Part shown: positions 45,701 through 56,782 of the stretch, piece by piece
Layout: every line of letters begins with the position of its first letter
Position numbering within the stretch: the stretch's first letter is position 1
Assembly (NCBI GenBank): GCA_025667525.1
Contig: CM046878.1
Span: 575,216,868 to 575,280,867, forward strand
Length of the DNA: 64,000 nt
Reading direction: 5' to 3'
Source: Glebionis coronaria
Taxonomy: Eukaryota > Streptophyta > Magnoliopsida > Asterales > Asteraceae
The notes under the pieces: model-generated
Database searches by the model: none
Seen by the model: only the letters and a program-made list of their open reading frames with translations
Told to the model about the DNA's origin: nothing
Program-made: the position numbers and the translations under genes

Positions 45701-46570
45701 AAACACATTCGTCAACTTGTCGACTTTTGCATCAACTCTCTCAATGTCGCGATTAGAACTACTAACATTGGCGACATTGGCAACACTCGGTGCATTGCGG
45801 AGTTGGTAAACCTTGGATCGGTTCTCGATAATTATCAAAGCTTCTCTCGGAGTCTTACACAAAAAGTTGCCACCGGCGGCGGAATTCAACGAGTCTTGTT
45901 CGTGAAAATTAAGACCGTTGTAAAACGTATCGATTTGGTGCAACTCGGAAAAACCATGGTGAGGACATTGCCTAAGCAATTCCTTAAAACGATCCCACGC
46001 GTCTCTAAAAGATTCATTCGATTTTTGCTCAAATTTCGTAATCTCATTCTTGAAAAACGTTGTCTTAGACGGTGGGAAGATATAATTAACGAACTTGGAA
46101 ACGAGATCCTTCCACGTAGTAATGGAATTAGGTGGCTCTTTCTCGTACCAATCCTTGGCGGCACCATCGAGCGAGTAAGGAAAAAGCATAAGCTTGACGA
46201 CATCGGTGTCGACATTCTTAAACTTGCTCGTGGCTAAAAGACGATCAAAATTCCGAATATGGTCGTGAGGATTATCGGCTTCACGACCTCGAAACTTCGT
46301 AGCTTGGATCAACGAAAGCATTCCGCTTTTGATCTCAAAATTCTCCGCCTCGATAGCGGGAATTACGATCGCGTCTCCATAACCCTCGGTGGGCGCTTGG
46401 AGCAATTCCATCATAGAACGATTGTCGGCCATCTCCTCTACGGTCTCTTCAACAACGATATTAGGAACGTCGGTTTCTAATTCTCGTCTACGTCGTCGAT
46501 TCCTTCGATTACGATTGCGTCGATTCGAAGCTTCACTAGAATTGGAATAATCCTTCGATCGAGTGCGCAT
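42758..46570 (-). CDS. Gypsy gag-protease polyprotein, 1270 aa
   Basis: Uninterrupted minus-strand ORF from ATG at 46570 to a stop at 42758. Arg/Asn-rich start (residues 16-30). Retrotransposon gag capsid-like domain ~75-260 (AAKDWYEKEPPNSITTWKDL). Knuckle CTFCGGPHNYYEC at 313-325 (C-x2-C-x3-H-x4-C, one residue shorter than the usual spacing). Asn/Gln/Gly-rich linker 340-435, a coiled coil ~440-485, then an aspartic protease with catalytic ADLGASINLMP (~625-635) and PIILGRPFLS (~695-704). The remaining ~560 residues are acidic and of unknown role. A hydrophobic stretch (FALPIAPPFYFLSLFFYPIG) comes near the end, where reverse transcriptase would normally begin. An intact gag and protease without pol suggests the ORF is still under selection or very young. 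Confidence 0.85.
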   Translation of the reverse strand: MRTRSKDYSNSSEASNRRNRNRRNRRRRRELETDVPNIVVEETVEEMADNRSMMELLQAPTEGYGDAIVIPAIEAENFEIKSGMLSLIQATKFRGREADNPHDHIRNFDRLLATSKFKNVDTDVVKLMLFPYSLDGAAKDWYEKEPPNSITTWKDLVSKFVNYIFPPSKTTFFKNEITKFEQKSNESFRDAWDRFKELLRQCPHHGFSELHQIDTFYNGLNFHEQDSLNSAAGGNFLCKTPREALIIIENRSKVYQLRNAPSVANVANVSSSNRDIERVDAKVDKLTNVFTSYLIEMQKKDAPATVKAVEVSCTFCGGPHNYYECAATDGQTSNVSALNNNFSNQNQNNAGPSQQGNYNQGNNFQNRNNFQGNNQQGNFSNQNQGGYNQGRNITWQNRDNNQGNNFSSGNQNNFQRSNQNQGNFNSNQNSSSNDFQNYMKTNEANMRRLEGEIGTLKNDFTNTLKLQNTKIEQGQIDIKKMFSAIMNKASGSSSSSLPSDTVANPKEQCKAASSREKGRVITPNLEGFRVVYPSQPSTSKTSSCSKVNGVNVATKEKSAHPRVPQFPSTVQKESFVDLTKVTLEETCASILLKKPKRRMPRKEKDPGQFLLPCDFSEIEGCLALADLGASINLMPHSLWKLMRLPSLTPTNMTIELANCTPLIPIGIAEDVYVRIGKFVFPADFVISDYECDPKCPIILGRPFLSTARTVIDVHEGRLTMRYGDEKIDFFARKSQGFYENEKTEVSKPNDSNSNDFKMFTLAERMKLDACFERIKKNGFKDDDFDDKEYVYLIQKGMCKFMDENSLWDVFSETSETPIPKGDVNAITTMTKMDSSSPPSKDHVFEASTSNSIEVPPLPSPTPVEAKGFVDIDPLVLGKSPKHSPSACKSMVVSAHIDSFFDDDDGDFAELDHVLRNPHAIFDSPKKKHVKYDDYEFDPEIEEIIERELALMPSLPPTSEVDLSKIEDELNELERLIFDDEPTHVTTKNPILEELPYQHSSFENDVYHIREDLTYQRSPQKNDGFVLDRDLFERVSKILKEGNDKPWFDKPIFDEEIDEIDVHGDDEYVDPEGAVFFIDKRFENLYNPPPPPTNDLNVRIFSATNFEFDTPNIFDIIKSGFHKEFLNDEKGKDFKNVLNDFSTCLTPSSHRVVSATTSSTPFDDGVCGSSVGEAPNVPSRFSTEDEIYDPGIACKGKSRSSTDAINGKSFRLLGVSLPRVAHKFALPIAPPFYFLSLFFYPIGVCVEVALFRLSSENEDAIFDPGIRLSGF

Positions 46571-47397
46571 GCACTAAGCGTAGAATGGGTGGTAGCAAAG
46601 AAGATTCTTTTTGCGGCTTTTTGATTTTTTCAATTTTTTTGGTTTTTGATTGGTTTTTTAATTTTTTTGGATTTTTGAATGTATTACGTAGACACAAATC
46701 TACAAATCTCCCCTCGAATCGACTTTCTCGATTAAAGGAGCCTCAAAGAATGAAAACGATCACGTGGAGTGAACGTTCTCGATGACTTTAGAACGTTGGT
46801 GGAACACCAAAACGTTCAAGAGGGTTTAATCTTGAAAACACAAGCAAATATAATATACGTAGATAATACTTGGGCGGCAAACCCTCGATTAGCCTTCTTT
46901 CTCAAAACACGCACAAGCAAGCGGAGGAAACGAGGCGGCGCGAAGCACTTAAGAGCCTTTTTCCTTTAGGTCGTGAAATACAACCGCCTTATACCCACCT
47001 TATAGTTTGTGTTAATTGAAATTAAGCCTCACGAAAGTATTTATCTATTTTGCCTTTAAACTTTTGCTTTGGATTCGAATACAATGATCGAGTGATGAAA
47101 TCCCGAATCAAGGTTGTGATTTCTCACGTATTTGGAGTACTTGTATTTTTATTGTTCTTACGTATTACAATATAGTAATAATAATATTCACAATAAAAAC
47201 GAAAACCAATATATCTACAATATAGTAAAGATTGTTGTGTGTTTAACTTAGGAAAATTAAACACGATTTATTTGGATATTATACTATAATAGATAAAAAA
47301 TAACAAAAATGAGTATGTACGATATTTACGCTTTCCAAAAATTGAAAAGCAAAAACGCACTACTCACACAAACACGATAATAATAATGGCAAACACC
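46571..47397. other. 5' leader of the gypsy element
   Basis: Between the PBS and the gag ATG. AT-rich with no significant ORF; presumably carries packaging signals, not identifiable by eye. Confidence 0.6.
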
Positions 47398-47415
47398 TCC
47401 CCGGCAGCGGCGCCA
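47398..47415 (-). promoter_or_regulatory. Primer binding site of the gypsy element
   Basis: Minus strand TGGCGCCGCTGCCGGGGA, five bases from the 5' LTR end. It is complementary to the 3' end of plant tRNA-Asp with one mismatch (from memory of that tRNA). Confidence 0.8.
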
Positions 47416-47420
47416 AAAAT

Positions 47421-50400
47421 TGATGTAGTGTTTTAGTATATATTTACTTTTAGGAAAAAGCAAATATAAACGCGGCAAGTATTAAACTTGACGATTTAAT
47501 GAAAAACCGACAAATCGAATAAATGCGGGTTCGTTCTCGAAGGAGGTGTATATTGTGTATGCCAATTAATAAAATAACAATGTTTGGATTAGTGACGTTT
47601 TTTGGTTTAGAAGAGAAAAATAAAAGACGAGCTACGACTACGATTTAAACTACGATGAATGACGTAAAACGCGAACGTAAATACGTAAAACGTGACGAAT
47701 TTAAAATTAAAACCTAAAAATTAATTAAATGATTAAACTAAGTCTTAAATAATATAAATAAGAATAAAAATCCAACAAAAATATTTTAAAATCTTTTATT
47801 AATTAAATATTCAATTTTTAATGCTAATTAAAGCCCAAAAATTAAATATAATTAACAAAATGTCCAAAATATTAATTTATTGAACTAATAACTAACTTAT
47901 ATTATTTAAAGACTAAAAACTATTTTTCTTGAATTTTAAAAACTATTTTTCTATTTTTTAATGACTTAAAACTATTTTTAAATTAAAATAATCCTAAAAA
48001 ATAATAAAATAATGACAAAATTAATCTAACAATTTTAAAAATCTTAAATTACCCTAATGAACAGTAGAAAATTGAAAAAGTTTGAAAAATGTAAAATTTA
48101 TCACTAAAAGACAAAACAGTTTATTAAATAAACCCTAATTAACTTAATTTAATTATAAAAAATAATTAAAAAGGTGAACAGTAACTAATTTTTAAACCAA
48201 AAATCTTAAACTAATTTTCTAAACCTAAGAAAAATATTAAATCTGAAAAATATATATTTTTACCACTAAAAGACAAAAACAGAATATTAAAAAGTAATTA
48301 AAATATCTAAATAATATAAAAAATGGAAAATGAACAGTAAAATAAAAAGTGATTAAACTGAAAAATCAAGAATTAAAAAAAAGAATATAGAAAAAAGAAT
48401 TATGACCTAACTCCTATTTAAGGGCACTAAAGACAAAAAACTTAGAATCTGATAGTGACCTTTTTTGGTTTCTGTCTTTTTGTGCAAGCAGGGGGAACAA
48501 ATACAAAAGCAGTGGGAAAGGAGTTCCCACTGCTTGTGTTAAAAAACGGATCTGGGCAATCAATTGCTTGTAACTTGATGATTACTTGGATTCTTTGGAC
48601 AACCAAGGCACCCCTACACTCAGTGGAGTGTAGGGAGTCAAAATAAAGCAAAAAAAACACAAGTTCAATACAAGAAAAACACAAAAACGGGCAAGAACAG
48701 TTACTGTTTTCAGAAAGATGGCTGTGGTGTTGGTTGCTGATATAGATGGCACAATGGTGAGTTTCAAGGGCCTAGAACTTGCACACAACACATCCAAACA
48801 ACACACAATCAAACCCTAACCCTAGATGGACCTATAATCTAACATACAATGCAAGATGGTGGTCAAATTAAACAGAAATAAGGCACAGTGATGCTAATTC
48901 TGATTTTATAGGCAGATTATGTCAAATAAGCATACAACTTGCTTTTTAAACTTATCAAAACTCAAAGCAATTATCCTACTAACTAACACTACCCTATTGA
49001 AGTGTGTTTAAGCTGATTACAAGCCAAATATAGGTAAAATACCCAGCCTATCAAGCAAACCCAAACACCCCCTTAATTTACTGAAACTTGATTTTAACAA
49101 AGATGCTTGACAAAGGTGACTTCAAACTGACTAATCAACACTCAAACATACTTCAGGAACAACATACAAGCATAAACAACAATTATACTATCATTCAAAT
49201 AACAAATCCCATAATAATCACATAAGCATCAAACTAAAGCAAGTTTAGTGGGTTCAAGCTATACCTGCCTGACCTACATCCAGGCCAGGCTATGGCCTGC
49301 TGATGCCATCACCAAGTGAGCTTAAAGGAGAGCTTAAGAGATTAGAACAAATGCTATCAATGTAGAGATGCTAGTGGTGGATATCAAGATCCACACACCC
49401 AATATATCTTCAAAAATTCTTAAAAATCCTTCTTGAACCTGCCAAAAATAACAACAAGGAATAGTGACCTGTTAACACAAGCCAATAAGCTAAAAAAATC
49501 AAGCTTATTGAATAAGCTGCTTCTAGCTTATTGCTTCAAGATAAATAAAGAAACTGATACTTTTCAAAATCCTTTTTAAACTATACTTGTGAAAACAACT
49601 AAACTACACCAATCTCAATCAATCAACAAGCCTAAAGCTTCCACTTTCACTTCCACTTTAAGCCTAGATGATTTTCAAAAAATTGGTAAGAACACGTTTT
49701 TACTTTCTTGAAAACTTCTGAAAACTGAACCCTTGTGAAACTTTTTTAAACTAACTTTGAAATTCAAACAAACCTTAAACTAGAAAAACAGAATAATGGA
49801 ACACAGTATTTATGCCAAAAAACTCAAGCTTTCATTATCATTAATAACTTAAAAATTTTTACATAAAAAACTGGAACAATCTGAAATGAGGCACATACCA
49901 CCTCATTTTATACTAACTAGAAGAAACTACTAGAAGAACTAACTACATGAAACCCTAATAAACAAAATTCCAATCATGCCCTTGGTCTTCTTGTTCAAAT
50001 CTTGGTCAAAATTAAGCCATGTGAAGTGCCAGCTGTTTGAATGTATCTTGGCCCTTTGTTTTTGCTTGGAGAAGTTAACAATCACCTTGGAACCGTAGAT
50101 GAGCTGTGCCAAGCTTGTCTTGTTGCTAAACGAGTACAGAGAGCATGTGGGTGGGGTTGTATGGTGAGAGTGACATTGCTTGGGGAGTTGGGAAGGGTTT
50201 AGGTTAGTGTGAATTAAAGTCCTGGAAAGTATTGGGTTTAATTGTTTAGCTAATTAAAAGTTGATGATTAGGGTTCTTAGGATTAAGGAGGAGCAGTTTT
50301 AGGGGTTTAGTGGGTTTTGGAGGGAAGGTTAAATATTAATAAACTCGTTTAAACGAGTTTATTAAATTAATCTGGTTTGGGTGAGTGGAAGAATGAGGTG

Positions 50401-50988
50401 GCGTGGAGGGTGCACGTGATTGGTGGATGGGTTAAGGAAGATGACGTGGCGGGCTGTGAGTGGGAGAGGGGAGAATGGATGTTTGGCCAGGTTTGCCCCC
50501 CATCTTTCTGTCTCTTTACACTTTGTAAAAAACTTCATCAACGCCCCATTTAGCCTTGACAACTTTGGCCAAGTTGTCGTTTTTGGCACAATCTTGTTAC
50601 AACTTTTTCCAAGGGCTTTTAATGCACATTATGCATTCATCAAGGACCAAACTTGCACATAATCAATATTATAAGGACCCAAATGCAATTATGAGTTTTG
50701 CAAGGGTATAAAATGTCAAGTCTTCCAAAGTAGAGGGACCAAAGTTGCCAAATCTTCAAACTTCAAGGACTTCAAAGGAAATTCATGATTCGGGTCCGGT
50801 TCTTTGTGCGGCTTCATTTCCCGTGTTCGTTTTTGCTTGATTCCTTTGATCTTTTGGTGAATTCACGATATCCATACCTAAAATACACAATGAACAAACA
50901 TAGGCACATATATGGGTATTTTGACGATATTTTAAGCGTTTTAAGCCCAATTTGGACGATGAGACTATGTATAAATACAGTCTCATCA
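47421..50988 (-). repeat. 5' LTR (right) of the gypsy element
   Basis: 3,568 bp, almost identical to the left LTR. Observed differences include T/C at ~50483, G/A at ~49014 and an A-run length change near 48650. At the sites compared, truncated copy A usually agrees with one or the other LTR, as expected if it preserves the ancestral state. Confidence 0.9.
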
Positions 50989-52246
50989 AGGTGAAAGCTT
51001 GGAAGGATGATACCTTGACTGGTAATCCCGTGATTTCAGTGCTTTCTAAAGATAACCGCTGAATTTAGCTTTAGAAATCGAGGAAGAGTTATGCAACTTT
51101 TATTAGGACTATATTACTGTGCATTCGATATGTTTTTGTAAAATCAAACCAGAAGCGTCAGGGAAATCAAATGGGACCATTTCTTGAAAGTTTACAGGTA
51201 TATTTAGTTGTTGGTGTTAATGGTTTTTAAATTTTATTTGTACGCGTTTCTTAACTAAGTTTTCCTTTTGCAGCGTATACGATGTCAGACCTTCAGAGAA
51301 TGATCTGAAAGAGCATACCGACTTGATTAGAGAAGTTGTAAAGAGGGACACAACACCGGAAAAGTCCTAAGGTTTTTCGTGATTTATTTGTTTCCTGGGT
51401 TTTTGTGTTTTTGGCAGCTTAGTTTATGACGTGTGTATCGTTGGTTACATACTTATGAAGTAAACAGTTGGCAATGTATGGCTTAGGGTTGAGCAAACCA
51501 AACTGAAAAACCGAGCCAAAATAGTTCAACCTAAATCGAACCAACCCTACTCGGTTTGGTTTTCGGCTTTATATAGTTATGGTTTTTGTTCGGCCTGTCG
51601 GCTCGGTTAGGCTAAAACTGAGAACAACACACCTAAACTGTCTAAATCGAATCGACCGTCACAAAATCGAAACTGACTGAGTCACTTCGGTTCAGTTCTC
51701 AGTCCATGTTTTCTGCAAAATTAGTTTTTGGTTCGGTCTTGGTCGGTTCAGGTTGGTTTTGACCCGATGCCCAGCCGTGTAGCTATGTTATAAAAAAATC
51801 ACTCGTCAAAGTTAAACTTCTAGCATGAATGCATGCTATTATAGTTGATTTTGATTACATTTTCCTGAAACTTTTGTATGGAACAGTTTTTGGCTGCCTT
51901 TTTGGAGAATCCCAGAAAAATGAAGCTTTCTGACGAGGTATGATGTGCCTTCTGATTTTTCTTTCTTATTTTTTTATTGATTCGTATCATAATGTTAAAT
52001 GTAACTATGTTGTAGGTTGTTGGAACTGCTACAAAGCCCAGCATTATAGTTGATGATACAAATGGCGACCTTCCAGATGATGACTTTATCACTAAAGAGA
52101 CTGAAGATAACGAGTCCGAATCCGATGACGATGCAGAATATTTCGATTCAGTTTGTGCCATATGCGATTCTAGCCCTACCAAAAGAGTTCTTTCGGAATA
52201 CAAACTGAATATGGGTGGAAGTCTGGTCTGGCAGAGGTGCCTCTAA
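50989..52246 (+). pseudogene. Exon-like fragments of an unrecognised gene
   Basis: Continues the sequence interrupted by the gypsy element. Blocks: (i) up to 51060, reading KAWKDDTLTGNPVISVLSKD then TGA; (ii) 51274-~51360 after TTTTGCAG, reading VYDVRPSENDLKEHTDLIRE and EVVKRDTTPEK; (iii) 51887-51937, reading FLAAFLENPRKMKLSDE to a GT donor; (iv) 52016-52246 after TTGTAG, an acidic block (ESESDDDAEYFDSVCAICD) ending TAA. Blocks iii and iv join in phase as a 93-codon C terminus. I cannot name the product. The lost frames and the Helitron-type end downstream make captured gene fragments plausible. Confidence 0.35.
51482..51780. mobile_element. MITE-like element rich in CGGTTCGGTT
   Basis: Begins TTAGGGTTGAGCAAACC and ends with the near inverse (reverse complement of the right end: CGGCTGGGCATCGGG). 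The interior is packed with CGGTTTGG/CGAACC. It resembles a common plant MITE with TAGGGCTGGGCA-type ends, probably hAT-like, but I could not fix an 8-bp duplication. Confidence 0.4.
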
Positions 52247-53455
52247 TGATTCTTGGTGAAAATATTACAATAGGCGTCCGAGATTAAAGGTATGAATCAT
52301 TTCAAGTGAATTTCATTACATATTCACATGTTTTAAACTCAATCTGAACAAACTTAAGCACACAAATTAGAATGTCTTCATTATAAGAGGGTGGAATTAT
52401 GAATCTTAGAAGTTACCGGTCTCACGAGTCACGACCAGAACTACAAAGGGTCAATTGCAAAGTCCTCTTAACAATGCATGTGACATATACGCTTTGGAAA
52501 TGTAACGCTTTGACGTTGCTTCACTAGCTAATCATCACATAATATGGTTATTTGGACATGTAAACACGCGTTGAGATGTGGTAAAAGGTTTGTGAAATAA
52601 TAGTTTCTATGAGCAGGTAGAACTTCTAATGAGTCCACAAAACTACCTTCTAAAACATCATAGGACGTTAAAACATCATAGGACGTTGACCCTTAGTTTA
52701 CCGCTAAATAAAGTTGGTTTGATTAAAAGGTACATCGTTCATGTTCCTTTTGTGGATATCATTCATGGTGTTGCCTATGCCGCTGTCAATATCTTAGTAG
52801 ATTAATTTGGGCTTTTGCAGACCTTTTAGAAAATTGCCTTCATATTAAAATTTATCCTTAGATGATACCACGTCTTATATGAACAATTTAGCATACCACT
52901 TGAGGAATTTGCAGCATGTGGATACGATTTTCGCCCAGTAAAATATGAGGCTACCTTATGGAATTATGACCTTAGGTATTATATGAATAATTTGGAAGTT
53001 TTCATCATGCATTATGTGTAGGAAGCTGCCTTTTGAGTATAGTTTAAATATGAATTATAAGGGAGCTACCTTTTGAGTATTGTTTAAATATGAATTATAA
53101 TTTATTTAGCAAATGGCTTCAGTCGTTTACAACATGTGGATACGATTCGAGTTCGAGTTACCTACTTCTATTTATTAACAGAAATAATAATCAATCCTAG
53201 ACACCCTCTAAGTGATCAAATAAGAATTTATACTCAATGATATGTGGAGCATTTACCGCTAGCTTTGCTTAGATAACTACACGCTTATACAAATAAAAAT
53301 GCATGACTACTAAAGGAAGTAGAATGGAATTTCATCTACTTACTCGGTCATTAGAATGAAAGGTTGCTCATCCTTATTTCAAAATTCAAAAAGGACTTAC
53401 TTTATACCCTTACTGTTTTTCTTTCTAAATCAGATTTTCGATTGTTTGATTAGGT
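52247..53455. repeat. AT-rich spacer with short duplications
   Basis: No gene seen. A 40-bp unit is duplicated at about 53020-53100 (CCTTTTGAGTATAGTTTAAA). An 18-bp unit (AAAACATCATAGGACGTT) is duplicated at ~52652-52687. Confidence 0.6.
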
Positions 53456-53986
53456 TATCAAGATGGTTGATAATAGTCCAAAAGTTGTGCATGCTAGAGT
53501 CAATTGTTGAAGCTTGAGCAAAAAGATGACGACACTTTAGGAATACGAAACCAACTTGACAAAGCTGGCAGAAAAGGTATGTTCTTGGCAAGTTATATAT
53601 GTACATATTTAAATCTTTTTAAAGGCTTTAAATAATTCAGTCCTTCAATTGAAAGAAAGGAATTGAGTTCTCAGTCTTAAGTTGGTTGCAAAAATGAAAC
53701 TGTATTTAACTTGCGTTCAAGATGTAATTAAGGTATTATGTTTCTTTGTTCAGGTATGGACACTAAGGCGACCTTTAAATGTAAATATGGAAACAACAAA
53801 ATGCAATCAACAACCCCATCTTTGATTAATAGTAATAATGTTCATTACGTGCAACCACAAGACGTCCGAATAAGCCACAAGCACCATCAGCATTTCGCAT
53901 CGAGTTCCGTTGCAGGTTCTAGAACTGAAACTATGGATGCTCAAAATGAAATTCCAGCTGTACCAGATTACAAAAAGATCATGTAA
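53456..53986 (+). pseudogene. Decayed exon-like blocks of an unrecognised gene
   Basis: After an AG at ~53455 a frame reads VIKMVDNSPKVVHARVNC, then stop, SLSKKMTTL, stop, EYETNLTKLAEK to a GTATG donor at ~53578. A second block near 53754 opens 78-82 codons (GMDTKATFKCKYGNNK to PDYKKIM) ending at 53984-53986. Two internal stops in the first block show decay. Product not recognised. Confidence 0.3.
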
Positions 53987-54243
53987 ATCATAATGTATTT
54001 ATGCATGTAACTTTGTATTTTTGCTCAATCTGTAATCAAACATTTAACATCAGGTTTTGACAAAGCAAATATCATTGTGAAAACTTATTACTTAAAATCT
54101 CGCGCTATCGTAAAGCTAGAAAGAAGTTCGGTGGCCTTCGGCCCTTAACTAACGTTTTCATCAGGTGTTTTTTTATCATATGTTTCGAGACGTCTCCTAC
54201 GAACACCGAAAAAATACTCCCCGCGTTTCTTAAAACGCCCGTC

Positions 54244-54279
54244 CTCCGCTCGCAGCGGAGCGCGGGCAACAAATCCTAG
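54244..54279 (+). mobile_element. Helitron-type 3' terminus
   Basis: A hairpin (CTCCGCT, loop CGC, AGCGGAG; 54244-54260) is followed 15 bases later by CTAG (54276-54279) and then T. This is the Helitron 3' pattern: GC-rich hairpin, then CTRR inserted next to T. Upstream gene fragments with introns fit Helitron capture. The 5' TC terminus was not identified, so the element's extent is unknown. Confidence 0.5.
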
Positions 54280-54692
54280 TAAAAGTAATTCAAACGAATG
54301 TGAATTAACAAGACGTGTAACTAACTATATGCATGTGCATGTACACGAATCTTAGATAACCATATTTACTCTAATTAAAAAATGTGCAATATGGTTATGA
54401 AGTTGTCTCTTTCTTCTAGTTCAAATAGATAAGTTATAAGGAAATATATAAAGAAAGATACCTTTATTCGAGTCAGACTATCCACCCTAACCCATGTATG
54501 CAAAAACTAAGTAACCCGATACACACGAACATATTTAGTACACTATTCAGGTTACCATTAGAAAGTTATTGACCAAGTAACCGCCGCTAACCCTTTTTTA
54601 TAGTAAAACCAAGACTATTAAATACAAAGTTTGTTGCTTTAGGAGTCAAAACATTACTATTCATAACACGTTCTATTCTGGTAAGTAGCTTC
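54280..54692. other. Unassigned flank between Helitron end and CACTA
   Basis: AT-rich, no coding or repeat structure recognised. Confidence 0.5.
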
Positions 54693-55783
54693 CACTAGTA
54701 CACAAACTATATTTTACAACGGAAAATTTAAAATGGTTGTAATATATAACCACTGTAAATAACAAACGGTCATAAATGTTGTAAATAATCGTTAAATAAC
54801 AGTTTGCGAATAAATTAATATATAAAATGTCTCTTTTGAATTAGCTTCCTTTATTTGAAACGGTGGTTTGTAAACCGTTCTAAAAAACTACTAACAAAAC
54901 ACAATACTTATATAAAACACAAATCAAAATATCACACCAATTGTATAAAGATTTCAGACTTATACTGTAAACCACAAATACAATATCACATCTTCCATCT
55001 CATATCAAACAAAACACAAAAATCAAAACAAAAACCACAAACATACTTTTCCTTTTCATATCTCAATAAGAAACACACAAATAGACAATCAAGTCCACAC
55101 TATCGTCATCGACTTAACTTGCGCAAAATTGTGACCAAGAACAGTTGTACTAGATCTGTTGACATTTTTTCATGGTAGATCTAAAGATTTAATTATGGTA
55201 GTTTCAAAATATCTTTATTATGTTCTAGATCTAGTTATGTGATATTTTAGATCTAATCCTCTACTTTCCTGTTGTTATTCTTGTTGCAGATCTTATGATT
55301 TTGGCCTTTGGATATGGAGTTGATTGTCTTTCACTTGTAGTTTTTTTTTATTATCTTAGCCATAAATTTATAGAAAAAACTATTATGACGCCTGTAATTG
55401 GTGTATGTATTGTTAGTGATTAACTACCATATATTCTATAGTTGTTTTATTGTTGCATTTGAATATCAAATTAGTCATAAATATGCTATAGTCGCTCATT
55501 GTTGCTACCCAGATGAATCATGGATATTGCGTAGCAGTAATATATTTCTTTAAAAAAATAACTGAATAAAATATGTAAAATATTTATAATGGTTTTTTAA
55601 AACGGTTTTTAATAACGTTTTAAAAGACTTGCTAGCTTCAAAAGCCACACCACCTATTTAGAACGGTTAAGAACCGTTTTAAAAAAAGCACCTCACTATT
55701 TACTACGTTTTGCTATAAAACGGTTGATACCCGTTTTAAAAAAACTCTTTTAACCATTGTAAAATATAGTTTTTGTCCTAGTG
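54693..55783. mobile_element. Short non-autonomous CACTA element of a third family
   Basis: Ends CACTAGTACACAAACTATAT and its inverse (reverse complement CACTAGGACAAAAACTATAT) share about 27 of 30 bases and are flanked by TTC at 54690-54692 and 55784-55786. Subterminal AACGGTT/AACCGTT motifs repeat at both ends in both orientations. At 1,091 bp with no transposase ORF it is non-autonomous. Confidence 0.85.
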
Positions 55784-56140
55784 TTCACCGCCGCCTCAGG
55801 TGTAAGAAAATCAAATGTATCAAACGCAAAAGGAATAAACACGTGTTGATTTTCAACACATGCTTTCTCGTGTTTATATATTGTGTTGTATTTTACTCAT
55901 TCAAATTGAGATTACCATTGCATTGTATCACACATATAATTATACTGATAAAAGGGTATATATCCTTATAAAATGTTTCGTGTGATACAATCAATTTAAG
56001 TTCTTACTTTTTATTTCTTTGTTTATGTTATACAAATATTGTAAAGTGGGTTTGTTTCAAAAAGCGAACTTTTGAATTATAATGTTGTATTTTTTATGAA
56101 GATGCAGCCTATTATAACTTATTAATGAGTACATTACGAC
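55784..56140. repeat. Dispersed AT-rich repeat, third copy
   Basis: 55870-56090 is a diverged relative of 19360-19580 and 20090-20270 (TATATTGTGTTGTA, TTTTATTTCTTTGTTTATGTT, GCGAACTTTTGAATTAT). No gene. Confidence 0.5.
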
Positions 56141-56780
56141 ATTCATTTTTGTGGCTTACGTAGGCTGTAGCCTTTCGTCCTTTGGCTGAAAAATGTGTCG
56201 CTCGTCCTTATCCGCCACACGTTATGTGATTCAGCGGCTGTAACTAATGCTTCGTCATGGCCGTTGGCGTATAACGGAGTTAGGGACGAATAACTAAACT
56301 TGTGCGTGTGCATGTACAAAATGAGTTTTGTTCGTGTATGTGTCCGGAACATATGACCCGATCCGGAACGTGGCTAAAGGGTCCGAAACGCACGAACTCT
56401 TCTAGAAGGAATCAGCTCCAGTCAACGAAGAAGTCAAACAGACACACTTCCTATAAAATAGGGAGTGTGTCCCCAATCGGGCCAACCAAGGCCCATCACC
56501 ATTTCCGGCCTTTTAGGGATTTGACTAGTATAAATACCCCCTTTGGGTTCAAGGTTTAGGTTAACTCTTTTACTCTTATCACTTTTACTTATATTATTAT
56601 ATTCTCATATTCCCTTTCGGATCTTTATCCTTTACTTATTTTCACGCTGGAGCTTGGTCTGGGTTCTCACACCCGGACGAGGCTAACACGTTGCTTTGGT
56701 TTCAAGTAGTCCGAAGCAAACATCACACCAGATTCGAACCGGTCACACCATTCGGACCCTTGCAAGAAATTGCATGAACA
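56141..56780 (+). repeat. Partial 5' LTR of a Tat-type gypsy element (left edge unresolved)
   Basis: Ends GCATGAACA at 56780 directly before TT and the PBS. Contains a TATA-like TATAAATACC at 56529. The TG start could not be placed confidently, and there is no 3' LTR in the window to compare. Confidence 0.5.
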
Positions 56781-56782
56781 TT

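Larger units (their letters stand above)
37323..50988 (-). mobile_element. Complete Ty3/gypsy LTR retrotransposon without pol (gag-protease only)
   Basis: Two LTRs of about 3,567 bp (37323-40889 and 47421-50988) begin TGATG and end CATCA. They are flanked by an identical 5-bp duplication AGGTG at 37318-37322 and 50989-50993. The minus-strand orientation follows from the PBS beside the right LTR, the PPT beside the left LTR, and the ORF direction. The internal region (40890-47420) holds one 1270-codon gag-protease ORF. No reverse transcriptase, RNase H or integrase motif was found, so replication would depend on another element. The LTRs differ at only a few sites by eye, implying recent insertion. 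Athila/Tat-like affinity is inferred from the tRNA-Asp-type PBS and long LTRs. Confidence 0.9.

Noticed and set aside
44670..46480. Plus-strand ORFs opposite the gypsy gag (up to 219 codons)
   Set aside because: Antisense shadows of the 1270-codon ORF; no independent start context or domain.
16177..54279. Annotating the full 38-kb segment as one Helitron
   Set aside because: Only the 3' terminus is visible; the 5' TC end, Rep/helicase and RPA genes were not identified, and the upstream part is behind the gap.
54855..55178. 107-codon ORF inside the CACTA of the third family
   Set aside because: Lys/His/Thr/Ser-rich translation of AT-rich DNA with no motif; the element looks non-coding.
56730..56760. 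tRNA-like motif GATTCGAACCGG
   Set aside because: No cloverleaf can be built around it; it lies in the gypsy LTR.
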